The position numbers and the translations under genes were made by a program. Below are positions 38,205-38,492 of a stretch of DNA of 38,492 bases, piece by piece. The DNA is from Alphaproteobacteria bacterium. GTDB lineage: Bacteria > Pseudomonadota > Alphaproteobacteria > Rickettsiales > Rickettsiaceae. Below the pieces are notes generated by a model that saw only the letters and a program-made list of their open reading frames with translations, was not told the origin of the DNA and ran no database searches. Each line of letters begins with the position of its first letter. Positions within the stretch are counted from its first letter, which is position 1. The stretch is taken from NCBI GenBank assembly GCA_020628955.1, contig JAHDEH010000006.1:1-38492 (forward strand), given 5' to 3'.

Positions 38205-38492
38205 ATGTTTGAAAAAATAATTTCACATCAAAAAAATATGATTTTCATCAAATCATTCATTTTTATTTTCTTAATTATAAGTTTCGTGCTTTGCAACTTT
38301 ACATTGCAGGATAATTTTCAAACAGCAAAAAGGCGTAATGCTAATGTGGAGGCTTCTTATATTTTGGAGCAGGGTAAGCTTATGCATATCGAGGATTTTA
38401 AAAACAATCCAGCTAAAATTATTAAATATAAAAAACAAACAAAAACAGAAAATTGTGTAAATCGATTGGATTTTATTGAAAAAGTAAAATCT
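38205..38492 (+). CDS. N-terminal fragment of a single-TM protein truncated by the window edge (GspM/PilO-like position)
   Basis: ATG 2 nt after the previous stop; MFEKIISHQKNMIFIKSFIFIFLIISFVLCNFTLQDNFQTAKRRNANVEASYILEQGKLMHIED..., open to the end. Confidence 0.6.
   Translation, partial: MFEKIISHQKNMIFIKSFIFIFLIISFVLCNFTLQDNFQTAKRRNANVEASYILEQGKLMHIEDFKNNPAKIIKYKKQTKTENCVNRLDFIEKVKS

Overview
AT-rich window from what looks like a Rickettsiales-type alphaproteobacterium. The lineage is inferred from gene families, base composition and RHCEER-type palindromic repeats; no database was searched. Most of the window is housekeeping: dapD, mgtE, uvrA, a lytic transglycosylase, an NDUFAF5-like methyltransferase homolog, lpd, an FeS-type cryptochrome/photolyase, a NifU-like protein, tRNA-Val(GAC), cmk, rpsA, pyrH-frr, rimP-nusA-infB-rbfA, folE, a heme-copper-oxidase-subunit-I-like protein and alaS. 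Accessory content: (i) an orphan UmuD/S24-like protein with a basic GGRRPGAGRP N-terminus and a 14-bp perfect palindrome just upstream; (ii) a two-gene operon of a coiled-coil protein and a 1352-aa autotransporter whose charged, non-beta-helical-looking passenger carries a good WH2 (actin-binding) motif, a profilin-ligand-like PPPMPG stretch and a recent 99-bp tandem repeat; (iii) a GspL/PilM-N-like protein followed by a truncated single-TM protein at the right edge; (iv) several small uncharacterised ORFs; (v) two families of intergenic palindromic repeats, one of which supplies the C-terminus of an ORF. The best candidate for an undescribed system is the putative actin-targeting autotransporter operon at about 20.3-25.0 kb.
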